NCBI GenBank assembly: GCA_002721365.1
Contig: PBKC01000095.1
Coordinates: 1-33,204 of the forward strand
Origin: Rhodospirillaceae bacterium
GTDB taxonomy: Bacteria; Pseudomonadota; Alphaproteobacteria; GCA-2721365
Length of the DNA: 33,204 nucleotides
Direction: 5' to 3'
Notes under the pieces: model-generated
What the model saw: only the letters and a program-made list of their open reading frames with translations
What the model was told of the DNA's origin: nothing
The model's database searches: none
In this document: one piece after another, positions 25,363 through 32,713 of the stretch
Numbering within the stretch: position 1 is the stretch's first letter
Layout of the letters: the number at the start of each line of letters is the position of its first letter
Program-made: the position numbers and the translations under genes

Positions 25363-26172
25363 CTAGGAACCGCGTGCAGGCAGCGGTTTCGGGATCCAGA
25401 TCGTCGAATGGTCGTCGCCGAACCAGACCGCCCGCCCTTCCAGGGCGCAGGCCGCTACCCAGGCGCAGATCACCGCGTCCAACGTATCCTCGAAGGCCTT
25501 GAGCGTCGCCCCTTTGGCGTCGTCGTCGGGCAGCGGCAACGCCGCCGTCACGCCGGCGACTTCCGATTCCAGCATGGCCAGGATCTCGGACCACATGGCG
25601 AGAAGTCGGACTCGGCGATCCGCCGGTGTCTCGGCGGGCCAGTAGCGCCGCGTCTTCGCCGCCTTGTAGGGCAGGCGTTCGGCGGCGTCGGCAAGCTCGA
25701 CGAGGGCAGGGTGCGGGTAGACCTCGATCACACCCGGCGACGCGGCTTCGGTGGTCCTCAGCGGATAGCCGGCTGCTGCGAAGGTGTCGCGAAGGTGCTC
25801 TGCCACACGGCCGGGGCGGGCGGCGTTCGGCGAATGGGTGCCGCATTTCCGGCCGCCATATTCGCGCGAGACCGCGTTGTCGCAAACCCGGCGCCCGATG
25901 ATGGGCGTTGCGGCGAGCGGCATGTCGACGGCGACCACATCGACCGGCCGGCCGCAAAGCGCGATGGCCGCCTGGAGAAGGTCGCGCGCGTTAGGGATCG
26001 ATCCCGACGGTCGTGCTTCGGGTTCAAGGTTCGGGTCGGCGCGGGCCAGAAACCGCTGATAGGAAGCTTCGGCGGCGATCAGGCGCCAGCCGTACCGATC
26101 CCCTTCGACGACCGCGATTCCGGTCGGTTGGGTGACCGTCCACGCCGCATCGATGCCCATGACCGTTCTCAT
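25363..26172 (-). CDS. DUF429 domain protein (predicted RNase H-like nuclease)
   Basis: A 269-residue protein of the DUF429 family, predicted to adopt an RNase H-like fold; no biochemical function is established. Conserved acidic positions are visible: GIDAAW with Asp8, AVDMPLA with Asp83, VYPHPAL, and FEDTLDAVICAWVA near the end. ATG 26172 is chosen because it follows GGGGAGG and precedes the family start GIDAAW; a longer open frame upstream has no such support. It is divergent from agmatine deiminase (133 bases between), and nothing in its sequence ties it to polyamines. Confidence 0.82.
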   Translation of the reverse strand: MRTVMGIDAAWTVTQPTGIAVVEGDRYGWRLIAAEASYQRFLARADPNLEPEARPSGSIPNARDLLQAAIALCGRPVDVVAVDMPLAATPIIGRRVCDNAVSREYGGRKCGTHSPNAARPGRVAEHLRDTFAAAGYPLRTTEAASPGVIEVYPHPALVELADAAERLPYKAAKTRRYWPAETPADRRVRLLAMWSEILAMLESEVAGVTAALPLPDDDAKGATLKAFEDTLDAVICAWVAACALEGRAVWFGDDHSTIWIPKPLPARGS

Positions 26173-26305
26173 TGTCTTTCGACCTCCCCTCGACATCGGA
26201 AGCGCAGTATACGAACCGCGGCCACGATGCTCGCTCGCGGCGCATTGCACCGCCTGCGGGATATCCCCACCTTGGGGCGGACCGAAAGGGCGAGGACGAT
26301 TGGAG

Positions 26306-27352
26306 ATGCCGGAGATCATGGCTCGGATACGTATGCCGGCAGAATGGGAGCGTCAGGCCCGCTGCTGGCTCGCTTGGCCCGACCGAGCGCCTCTGTGGGG
26401 CGACGGTCTGTCCGCCGCGCGCGACGCCTACGCGGCGGTCGCTCGGGCGATCGCCGCATTCGAGCCGGTGACGATGATCGCCGATCCGGCCTCGGTCGCC
26501 GAGGCGTCCGTCAAATGCGGCAAGGGAATCGAGATCATGCCCTTGCCGATCGACGATTCGTGGATTCGGGATAACGGTCCCAGCTTCGTCGTGGACGGTG
26601 CGGGGCGGGTGAGCGGCATCGACTGGGGCTGGAACGCCTGGGGTCGCATGTATGACGATTTTCGGCAGGACGCCGCCGTGGCCGGTGCCATGTTGGCCGG
26701 GATGGGCATGCGCGGAACCCGGGTGCCGATGATTCTCGAAGGCGGGTCGATCGTCGGCGACGGCGCGGGCACGGTCCTCACCACCGAGGAATGCCTGCTG
26801 AACCCCAGCCGGAATCCCGATATGGACCGCGATTCCATCGCCGATGCACTCGGCCGCTATCTCGGAACGGAAAAACTGATCTGGCTCGGCCGCGGCCTCG
26901 TCGATGACGACACCGACGGCCATGTCGACAACGTCGCCTGCTTCGTCGGGCCGGGTCGGGTGGTGGCGTTGACAACGCGTGACCGGGACGACGCCAATTT
27001 CGACCGACTCGCCGACAATCTCGCCCGCCTGAAGGCGGCCACCGATGCGAAGGGAAGATCGCTCGACGTGCTGGAGATAGAGCAACCTGCACCGCGCTAT
27101 CTCGACGGTCGGCGCATGCCGCTCTCCTACATCAATTTCTGTGTGGTGAACGGTGCCGTGATCGTCCCGCAGTTCGATGACCCCAAGGACAGGCAGGCCC
27201 TGTCGGTGATCGGTGACGCTTTCTCCGGCCGGGAGATCATCCCCATGCTGACCACCGATATCTGCCGGGGCGGTGGCGGCATCCACTGTATTACGTTGCA
27301 GCAGCCGGCAGGCCCGGTGCTGCCGGCCGAAGACGAGGAGACCGTGCGATGA
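26306..27352 (+). CDS. aguA: Agmatine deiminase
   Basis: Converts agmatine to N-carbamoylputrescine and ammonia, a route from arginine to putrescine. The 348-residue protein belongs to the guanidino-group-modifying (peptidyl-arginine deiminase-like) superfamily. Visible are the family start MPAEWERQARCWLAWP, WIRDNGPSFVV, LEGGSIVGDG, DGHVDNVACFV and the catalytic end CRGGGGIHCIT with nucleophile Cys320. Start is ATG 26306 (GAGG at 26292-26295); ATG 26318 is an alternative four codons later. Its stop overlaps the start of aguB by four bases (ATGA). Confidence 0.94.
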   Translation: MPEIMARIRMPAEWERQARCWLAWPDRAPLWGDGLSAARDAYAAVARAIAAFEPVTMIADPASVAEASVKCGKGIEIMPLPIDDSWIRDNGPSFVVDGAGRVSGIDWGWNAWGRMYDDFRQDAAVAGAMLAGMGMRGTRVPMILEGGSIVGDGAGTVLTTEECLLNPSRNPDMDRDSIADALGRYLGTEKLIWLGRGLVDDDTDGHVDNVACFVGPGRVVALTTRDRDDANFDRLADNLARLKAATDAKGRSLDVLEIEQPAPRYLDGRRMPLSYINFCVVNGAVIVPQFDDPKDRQALSVIGDAFSGREIIPMLTTDICRGGGGIHCITLQQPAGPVLPAEDEETVR

Positions 27353-28224
27353 CCGAGGTCGTCGTCGCCGCGACGCAGATGACGTGCGGCACCGACCGTG
27401 CCAACAATCTGGACCGTGCCGAGGCGCTGGTCCGCCGCGCGGTGGCGGAAGGCGCCCAGATCGTCCTGCTGCAGGAACTGTTCGAGACGCCCTATTTCCC
27501 GAAGGAGCAGCGGGAGGACCTGTTCGCGCTCGCGGCGCCGATCGACGGTCATCCGGCCATCGAACGCTTGGCGCCGATTGCTCGCGCGCTGGGCGTCGTC
27601 CTGCCGGTGAGCTTCTTCGAGCGGGCCAACAACGCCTATTACAACTCGATCGCCATCGTCGACGCCGACGGCAGCGTCCTCGGCTGCTACCGGAAGTCCC
27701 ACATCCCCGACGGGCCGGGCTATCAGGAGAAGTTCTACTTCAGTCCCGGCGATACCGGCTTCAAGGTCTGGGCGACGCGTTACGGGCGTATCGGCGTAGG
27801 GATCTGCTGGGATCAATGGTTCCCGGAGTGCGCGCGGTCGATGGCGCTGCAAGGGGCGGAGATCCTGTTCTACCCGACGGCGATCGGGTCGGAGCCGCAG
27901 GACGCCTCGATCGATTCGCGCGATCACTGGCGGCGGGTGATGCAGGGGCATGCCGGTGCCAATCTGATGCCGCTGGTCGCCTCGAACCGCGTCGGCGTCG
28001 AGTCGGCCGGGGGCGTCGACATCACCTTCTACGGCTCGTCGTTCATCGCCGGCCAGACCGGCGAGATCGTCGCCGAAGCCGACAGGACGGGCGAGGATGT
28101 GATCCTGGGGCGCTTCGATCTCGATGCCCTGGCGCGGCGCCGGGCATCGTGGGGCCTGTTCCGCGATCGCCGCCCGGAGCTCTATGGCGGACTGCTGACG
28201 CTGGACGGCAAGACCCGCCTTTAG
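27349..28224 (+). CDS. aguB: N-carbamoylputrescine amidase
   Basis: Hydrolyses N-carbamoylputrescine to putrescine, CO2 and ammonia. The 291-residue nitrilase-superfamily enzyme has the catalytic triad Glu43 (LLQELF), Lys116 (YRKSHIPD) and Cys153 (GICWDQWFPE), and family segments such as ERANNAYYNSIAIVDADG and KFYFSPGDTGF. The four-base overlap with aguA indicates coupled translation of the two steps. The plus-strand transcript runs into the convergent gene at 28238 with only 13 bases between and no T-run terminator. Confidence 0.95.
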   Translation: MTEVVVAATQMTCGTDRANNLDRAEALVRRAVAEGAQIVLLQELFETPYFPKEQREDLFALAAPIDGHPAIERLAPIARALGVVLPVSFFERANNAYYNSIAIVDADGSVLGCYRKSHIPDGPGYQEKFYFSPGDTGFKVWATRYGRIGVGICWDQWFPECARSMALQGAEILFYPTAIGSEPQDASIDSRDHWRRVMQGHAGANLMPLVASNRVGVESAGGVDITFYGSSFIAGQTGEIVAEADRTGEDVILGRFDLDALARRRASWGLFRDRRPELYGGLLTLDGKTRL

Positions 28225-28237
28225 TGCTGGGGGCGCT

Positions 28238-28819
28238 TCAGGTCTGGTAGAACAACCTGAGCAGGGTGGCCTCGTCCGGCAGACCGGTCTTTTCAAGTGA
28301 CTCGGCAGCCTGGAAGGCGCGGAGGGCGTCGCGGGTCGCATCGTCGAACGAACCGGTTGCCGGGCCGACGAAGTAGCCCAGTTCGGCCAGTCGGTTCTGC
28401 GCCTGACGGATGACGCCCCGAAAGATGCGGACGGACTTGCCCTCCGTTTCGACCTCCACGAACTCCGAGCGCTCGGTCAGCCGCTGTTCCTTCAGCCGGT
28501 TGGCGAGGGCCGCCGCGGCGTTGATGAACCGCTGATCGGGCCGGTTGGCGCACCAGTTGTAGAGGGCGGCCGCCAGGAATTCGGTGCTCTGCCAGGGAAC
28601 CAGGTCGTAGGTTTCCTCGGACGTCTGGTTGAGGGCCGAGAAGTAGCCGTTGATCCAGCCGCCGAACTGGAAATAGGCCTGGGACCGCTGGTCCCGCGCT
28701 TCGACATAGGTGCGGCAGTCAGCGAGACCGGCGCCTTTGACCGAGAAATTGTCTTCGTGGTCCGCCGCCTGGGTGGGTAAGGCGAGAAACGGGAGCAGGG
28801 CGAGGCAAATGAGACGCAT
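28238..28819 (-). CDS. Secreted protein with peptidoglycan-binding-like C-terminal domain
   Basis: A 193-residue exported protein of no named function. ATG 28819 starts a signal peptide (MRLICLALLPFLALPTQA, cleavage before ADHEDNF). The middle has a conserved-looking alpha-helical segment (CRTYVEARDQRSQAYFQFGGWINGYFSALNQ, shown here in part). The last about 65 residues (RQAQNRLAELGYFVGPATGSFDDATRDALRAFQ) follow the helical peptidoglycan-binding domain pattern: LGY, DGxxDxxTxxAxxxFQ. The domain assignment is by pattern. It lies downstream of the PEP-CTERM gene on the same strand, separated by a hairpin, and is convergent with aguB. Confidence 0.75.
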   Translation of the reverse strand: MRLICLALLPFLALPTQAADHEDNFSVKGAGLADCRTYVEARDQRSQAYFQFGGWINGYFSALNQTSEETYDLVPWQSTEFLAAALYNWCANRPDQRFINAAAALANRLKEQRLTERSEFVEVETEGKSVRIFRGVIRQAQNRLAELGYFVGPATGSFDDATRDALRAFQAAESLEKTGLPDEATLLRLFYQT

Positions 28820-28842
28820 CGGTTTCCTCGGATGTGGCGGCT

Positions 28843-28874
28843 GCCGCAAGGGAGAACGGTCTCTCCCCTGCGGC
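28843..28874 (-). terminator. Strong hairpin downstream of the PEP-CTERM gene
   Basis: GCCGCAAGGGAGA (28843-28855) pairs with TCTCCCCTGCGGC (28862-28874) with a single mismatch and a six-base loop. It lies 15 bases beyond the stop codon of the large minus-strand gene and 24 bases upstream of the next minus-strand gene. No T-run follows, so it may be a processing or attenuation hairpin rather than a full terminator. Confidence 0.55.
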
Positions 28875-28888
28875 GAACCAATACTCGG

Positions 28889-31459
28889 TCAGCGGCGGCG
28901 GCGATAAGCCACCACGGCGATCATGCCGAGCAGAACGAAGCCGATCCCGCCCGGCTCGGGCACCGCTACCAGGAACGGCAGGGTGAAGCGGGCGAGGAGA
29001 GGATCGTGGTCGCTCGCCTGATCGGCGAAGCCCGTGTTGACGTGGACGATGTCGAACTCGGGTGCCGCGAAGGCCTGCATCGCCGCACTGACCAGGATGT
29101 GGTCGAGGGCCTGCGAATTGCCTTCGAAGACGTAGGTGTAGATCTCCTCCTCCGACATTCCCGTTTCCAGCGCCAGATCGAACATCGACGGGTCGCTGCC
29201 GCCGATCAGGACCTGGAGCGATTCGAAGAACTGGAACTCGTTGAAGTCGCCCAGCAGGACCACGTTCGCGTTCGGATCGCCGGTGAGCAGGAAGTCGATG
29301 AACTCCTTCAGTTCCTCGGCCTGGGCGACGCGCTCGTCCAGACTGCCGTTGGCCGGTGGCTGGGTCGATCCGAACAGCGGATCGCTACCGCCCTTGGAGG
29401 ACGAATGGTTGTTGATGACCGTCACCACCTGGCCATTGAACACGAACTCCACCGCCAGCGGGTTGCGTGAGCCGGCGAAGGCGTCGTCGCCGTCGGTGTC
29501 GGTGAGTCGTTCCACCGAGCCCGGCACCAGATCGACGCGGTCGGGGTTGTAGAGGAAGCCCGCGCGGATATTGGCCCCCGGCTGCCCGCCGTCCTGATTG
29601 TCGTCCGGCGGGTTGTCGATGAACTCGTATTCCGGTCCGCCGGCCTCCTTGATGGCCTGGATCAGCTTGGCGAAGGTCTCGGATGCGCTGGTCTCGCCGT
29701 CGTTGACCGAGCCGGAATTGTCCTGGACCTCCTGCAGCCCGATGATATCCGGCGATTTCAGTCCGCTGACGATCTGGGCGGCGAGGGCCGCGAACCGGCC
29801 GTTGGCCACGTCCGCATCGCCGTCCGAGTCGTTGGGATCGAGGTTGAGGACGTTGAAGCTCGCCATGGTGAGCTGATCGGCGGTGCCCGTGAGATTGCTC
29901 ACTTCCGAAGTGAGCGAGCCCGGCGTCACGGTGACCGGATCGATCGGGCGGATGAAGTAGTCGTTGAAGCCGAAATCCATCACGCCGACGACGTTGCCCA
30001 GACCGTCACCCATGTTGGTCGTCGGGCTGGTGCCGTCGGTGAGGTTCGGGTCGATCAGGATGCGCTCGGGGTTCAGGTCCGCGCCGATCGGATTGTCGGG
30101 GTTCGAATCGCCGCTGATGGTGATGCCGCCCCGGCTGTTGACCGTCGTTGCCCCGTTGCCGTCGTCGGTGATCGCATAGATCTGGCCGAACTGGTTGGTA
30201 ACGTCGGTCGCCTGTACGTTCCGCACCTCGACCAGCATGCCTTCCAGGCTCTCGTAGAAGTCGCGGCCATGGTTGTCGGCGTCGAAGGTCGCCCCGCCGG
30301 CATCGTCGACCAGCCGAGTGGGGATCAGCCGGTCGGGCGCGGCGCCAGCATCGGTGCCGATGACGATCGGGGCGATGGTGCCGGTGAGCGTCGTCGGAGC
30401 GATCGACGTCACCGTATCGATCTGGGTCGAGTCGAAGAATTCGTCGACCGTGCCGGTCACCTCGACCGCATCGCCTACCACGACGGTCGGTGTGCCGCCG
30501 GTGAAGACGAAGATGCCGTCCGAGGTCTCGTCGAGGCCGTCGCCAAGCGGGTCCTGGATATAGAAGCCGTCGCTGTCGAGGGCGGTGACGATACCGGTCG
30601 TCACCACGTCGTCGCCGACGAAATCAGACGTGTGGCCGCTGCCCTGGATTTCCATGATCGTGCGCGCGGTGGCCGCCGGCGGCGGGGGCGGGGGCGTGGT
30701 GCCGGGTTCGGTGCCGGGGCTCGCATTGCCGGCGCCGCTGATCGCATTGTGCTGAACGACGGTGGTGTCGCCGGTCGGCGAGCGGGTCAGCGACGTGCCG
30801 TCGAGATCGTTGCCCCAGTCCTCGACGGTGCCGATCAGGTTGGCCGTGGTCGAGAAACCGTCATAGCCGTCGCTCGGGTTGGTCGGGTCGTCCGTCGAGT
30901 CGCCGTTGTAGGTGAACTGGATGAATGCGTCGGCATCGGGGTCGTAGAGGGCGACGTTGTCGCCGCCATTGTTGAAGATGCCGCCGCTGCGCCCGACGTC
31001 GAACGCCACCGAGCCGCTCGACAGGGTCGGCAGGGCGCCGCCCGACTGCACGCCGCCGACGAACAGGGCGAAACCGCCCGCCGCCACCGTCGTGCTGGTC
31101 GGAATGGTGAACCAGTTGTCGGTGCCCTGGTCCCAGAACTGAAGCCCGCCGATGTCGATATCGCTGCCCGACAGGTTGGCGAGCTCGACGAACTCGTCCG
31201 TCGTGTCGGCGGTACCGTTGCCGTCAGTGTCGAAATTGAGCGACCCGTTGGGGTCGATCAGGATTTCGTTGAAGGCGATGCCACCACGCAGAATGCTCGT
31301 GGTCGGCGTCGCGTACGCGGCGCCGGTGCTGAGGACCATCGCCGTTGCCGTCAATGCCGCCGGCGCTGCCGTTGACTTCAGCCATCCCAGGCGCCGCGGC
31401 GCCCGCCGTCCGGCGCGCAGACCATCGCGCGCCTCTCTCCAGTAAAGGCTGTCCAACAT
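28889..31459 (-). CDS. PEP-CTERM extracellular nuclease / EEP-domain protein
   Basis: An 856-residue secreted protein. The order is: long signal region (residues 1-51, cleavage near AAYA-TP), a lamin-tail-like beta domain (about 58-220, EFVELANLSGSDIDIGGLQFWDQ in part), a Pro/Gly linker (TPPPPPPAA), an OB-type domain (about 270-400, FYIQDP), then an endonuclease/exonuclease/phosphatase domain (about 530-830) with FNVLNLDPND, LQEVQ, NNHSSS, GDFNEF and SDHDPL, and a PEP-CTERM sorting signal (VPEP at 833-836, hydrophobic stretch, RRRR end). The layout matches ExeM/NucH-type extracellular nucleases. PEP-CTERM proteins are handled by an exosortase, usually in EPS-producing bacteria; none is in the window. 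Substrate is inferred from the fold. Confidence 0.88.
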   Translation of the reverse strand: MLDSLYWREARDGLRAGRRAPRRLGWLKSTAAPAALTATAMVLSTGAAYATPTTSILRGGIAFNEILIDPNGSLNFDTDGNGTADTTDEFVELANLSGSDIDIGGLQFWDQGTDNWFTIPTSTTVAAGGFALFVGGVQSGGALPTLSSGSVAFDVGRSGGIFNNGGDNVALYDPDADAFIQFTYNGDSTDDPTNPSDGYDGFSTTANLIGTVEDWGNDLDGTSLTRSPTGDTTVVQHNAISGAGNASPGTEPGTTPPPPPPAATARTIMEIQGSGHTSDFVGDDVVTTGIVTALDSDGFYIQDPLGDGLDETSDGIFVFTGGTPTVVVGDAVEVTGTVDEFFDSTQIDTVTSIAPTTLTGTIAPIVIGTDAGAAPDRLIPTRLVDDAGGATFDADNHGRDFYESLEGMLVEVRNVQATDVTNQFGQIYAITDDGNGATTVNSRGGITISGDSNPDNPIGADLNPERILIDPNLTDGTSPTTNMGDGLGNVVGVMDFGFNDYFIRPIDPVTVTPGSLTSEVSNLTGTADQLTMASFNVLNLDPNDSDGDADVANGRFAALAAQIVSGLKSPDIIGLQEVQDNSGSVNDGETSASETFAKLIQAIKEAGGPEYEFIDNPPDDNQDGGQPGANIRAGFLYNPDRVDLVPGSVERLTDTDGDDAFAGSRNPLAVEFVFNGQVVTVINNHSSSKGGSDPLFGSTQPPANGSLDERVAQAEELKEFIDFLLTGDPNANVVLLGDFNEFQFFESLQVLIGGSDPSMFDLALETGMSEEEIYTYVFEGNSQALDHILVSAAMQAFAAPEFDIVHVNTGFADQASDHDPLLARFTLPFLVAVPEPGGIGFVLLGMIAVVAYRRRR

Positions 31460-31463
31460 CCCG

Positions 31464-31521
31464 CTCTCCCAAGCCGAAAGGTGCCCTCGGCGACCTGATC
31501 CGATCGCCGACCCTGGGAGAG
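31464..31521 (-). promoter_or_regulatory. Structured leader that could hide the PEP-CTERM gene's ribosome binding site
   Basis: On the gene strand, CTCTCCCA (31521-31514) pairs exactly with TGGGAGAG (31471-31464), an 8-bp stem whose 3' arm contains the GGGAG ribosome binding site 6 bases before ATG 31459. An inner 7-bp stem pairs TCGGCGA (31510-31504) with TCGCCGA (31493-31487). The second inner arm can also pair with TCGGC nearer the start (31481-31477 region), allowing an alternative fold. The class is not recognised. Confidence 0.45.
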
Positions 31522-31610
31522 GAGTAGTCCGCCGTCATGACGAGCATCTTGCGGCCATGCGACAGTTCGCTTGCGGTCGCTGTCCGGTCGGATGCGGGAA
31601 GATCTTCCGG

Positions 31611-31632
31611 TCGCGCCGGAGGACCGGCGCGA
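31611..31632. terminator. 9-bp hairpin downstream of the hydroxyacid dehydrogenase gene
   Basis: TCGCGCCGG (31611-31619), loop AGGA, CCGGCGCGA (31624-31632): a perfect 9-bp stem beginning 5 bases past the dehydrogenase stop codon on the minus strand. A GAAGATCTTC palindrome follows at 31598-31607. No T-run follows. It is a plausible terminator. Confidence 0.5.
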
Positions 31633-31637
31633 TAGAC

Positions 31638-32609
31638 TCATGCGACTTGAGTCGGTACCGGCCGTCCGGAGAAGAAGGCGTCGAAAGCGTCGATGCAGGC
31701 GAGGCCCATGCGGTCTCGGGTCTCGATGGTGGCGCTGCCGGCATGGGGCATCAGGAAGACGTTGGGGAGTTCGCGGTAGCCGGGGTGGATGTCGGGCTCG
31801 CCGGCGAAGACGTCGAGGCCGGCCGCGGCGACGTGGCCGGATTTCAGCGCGGCGATCAGAGCCTCGTCGTTAATCAGGTCGCCACGGGCAATGTTCACCA
31901 CGATGCTGCCCTCGGGCAGGCGGGCGATTCTCTCGGCGTTCAGGAAGCCTTTGGTTTCGGGTGTCGCCGGGGCGTTGATGGAGAAGAACTCGCAGAGGGG
32001 CAGCATCTCCTCGATGTCCTGATGGAAGATGGCGCCACCTTCACTCCGGCGGTCGAGTCGCGAGCGGTTGCAGTAGTGGATCTTCATGCCGAAGGCCTTG
32101 GCCCGCTTGGCGTAGGCGCGCCCGATTCGTCCCATGCCGAAGATCCCCAGGCGCTTGCGCTGGAGGTCACGGCCCAGAAGCTGGGTCGGCCGCCAGCCAA
32201 CCCATGCGCCGGTCCGTACCATCTGGTCGCCTTCATAGGCCCGGCGAGCGGCGGCGAGGGTGAGCAGCATCGCAATGTCGGCGCAGGCGTCGGTCAGAAC
32301 GTCGGGCGTGTTGGCGACGACGATTCCGCGTGCCTTGGCGGCCGCGAGATCGATGTTGTCGACCCCCACGGCGAAGGTTGCGATGGTCTTTACCGAGTCG
32401 GGCAATGCGGCGATCACGTCGGCGTCCATGGGGTCGGTCGCGCAGATCAGCAACGCATCGGCTTGGGCATCCCGTGCGGCCGAAATCAGTTCTTCAGCGG
32501 AAAAGGCGTGATCGTCCTCGTTCGGGACGACGCGGTAATCCCGCAACAACCGGGCATGAACGGCTTCCGGCATGCGGCGTGTTACCACGACGCTTGGCTT
32601 GTCTTGCAT
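31638..32609 (-). CDS. D-2-hydroxyacid dehydrogenase (glyoxylate/hydroxypyruvate reductase type)
   Basis: A 323-residue NAD(P)-dependent dehydrogenase. Features: an N-terminal flavodoxin-like part (VDNIDLAAAKARGIVVANTPDV), the dinucleotide loop GIFGMGRIGRAYAKR, and the catalytic set Arg242 (NIARGD), Glu271 (AGEPD), His289 (PHAGSA). The NAD/NADP discriminating residues (CNRSRLDRRS) include two Arg, which suggests preference for NADPH. Members reduce glyoxylate or hydroxypyruvate; the substrate is not fixed here. ATG 32609 is preferred over a longer frame from 32675, which would run through the upstream dyad. The gene is divergent from the EipB-like gene. Confidence 0.9.
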   Translation of the reverse strand: MQDKPSVVVTRRMPEAVHARLLRDYRVVPNEDDHAFSAEELISAARDAQADALLICATDPMDADVIAALPDSVKTIATFAVGVDNIDLAAAKARGIVVANTPDVLTDACADIAMLLTLAAARRAYEGDQMVRTGAWVGWRPTQLLGRDLQRKRLGIFGMGRIGRAYAKRAKAFGMKIHYCNRSRLDRRSEGGAIFHQDIEEMLPLCEFFSINAPATPETKGFLNAERIARLPEGSIVVNIARGDLINDEALIAALKSGHVAAAGLDVFAGEPDIHPGYRELPNVFLMPHAGSATIETRDRMGLACIDAFDAFFSGRPVPTQVA

Positions 32610-32642
32610 GGCGCCTATATTCCCGCAGAGGATTTCGTCGGT

Positions 32643-32669
32643 GGTGACCCATATAAGATAGTGGTCACC
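32643..32669. promoter_or_regulatory. 7-bp dyad in the divergent dehydrogenase / eipB promoter region
   Basis: GGTGACC (32643-32649) and GGTCACC (32663-32669) are exact reverse complements with a 13-base spacer. A minus-strand promoter, TTGTGA-N16-TATATG (32677 to 32650), overlaps it; each hexamer matches consensus at four of six positions. Binding here could govern the dehydrogenase and perhaps the divergent eipB. No regulator is assigned. Confidence 0.45.
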
Positions 32670-32713
32670 GATCACAAGCGATGACGCCCAACTCGATCAC
32701 TGGGGGTGCATGC

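Noticed and set aside
30269..31375. Long plus-strand frame inside the PEP-CTERM gene
   Set aside because: It is the complement of a clearly domain-bearing gene; composition is Arg/Gly/Val-rich and there is no motif.
31474..31489. Sigma-54 promoter (GGGCAC...GGC) before the PEP-CTERM gene
   Set aside because: The -24/-12 spacing does not fit once GGCAC is aligned, and transcription would begin too near the start codon.
31464..31500. Glycine or cyclic-di-GMP riboswitch resemblance (GCCGAAAGGTGC reading right)
   Set aside because: The paired GGAGAG and CTCTCAGG arms of a glycine switch are not in the right order, and the c-di-GMP core is absent.
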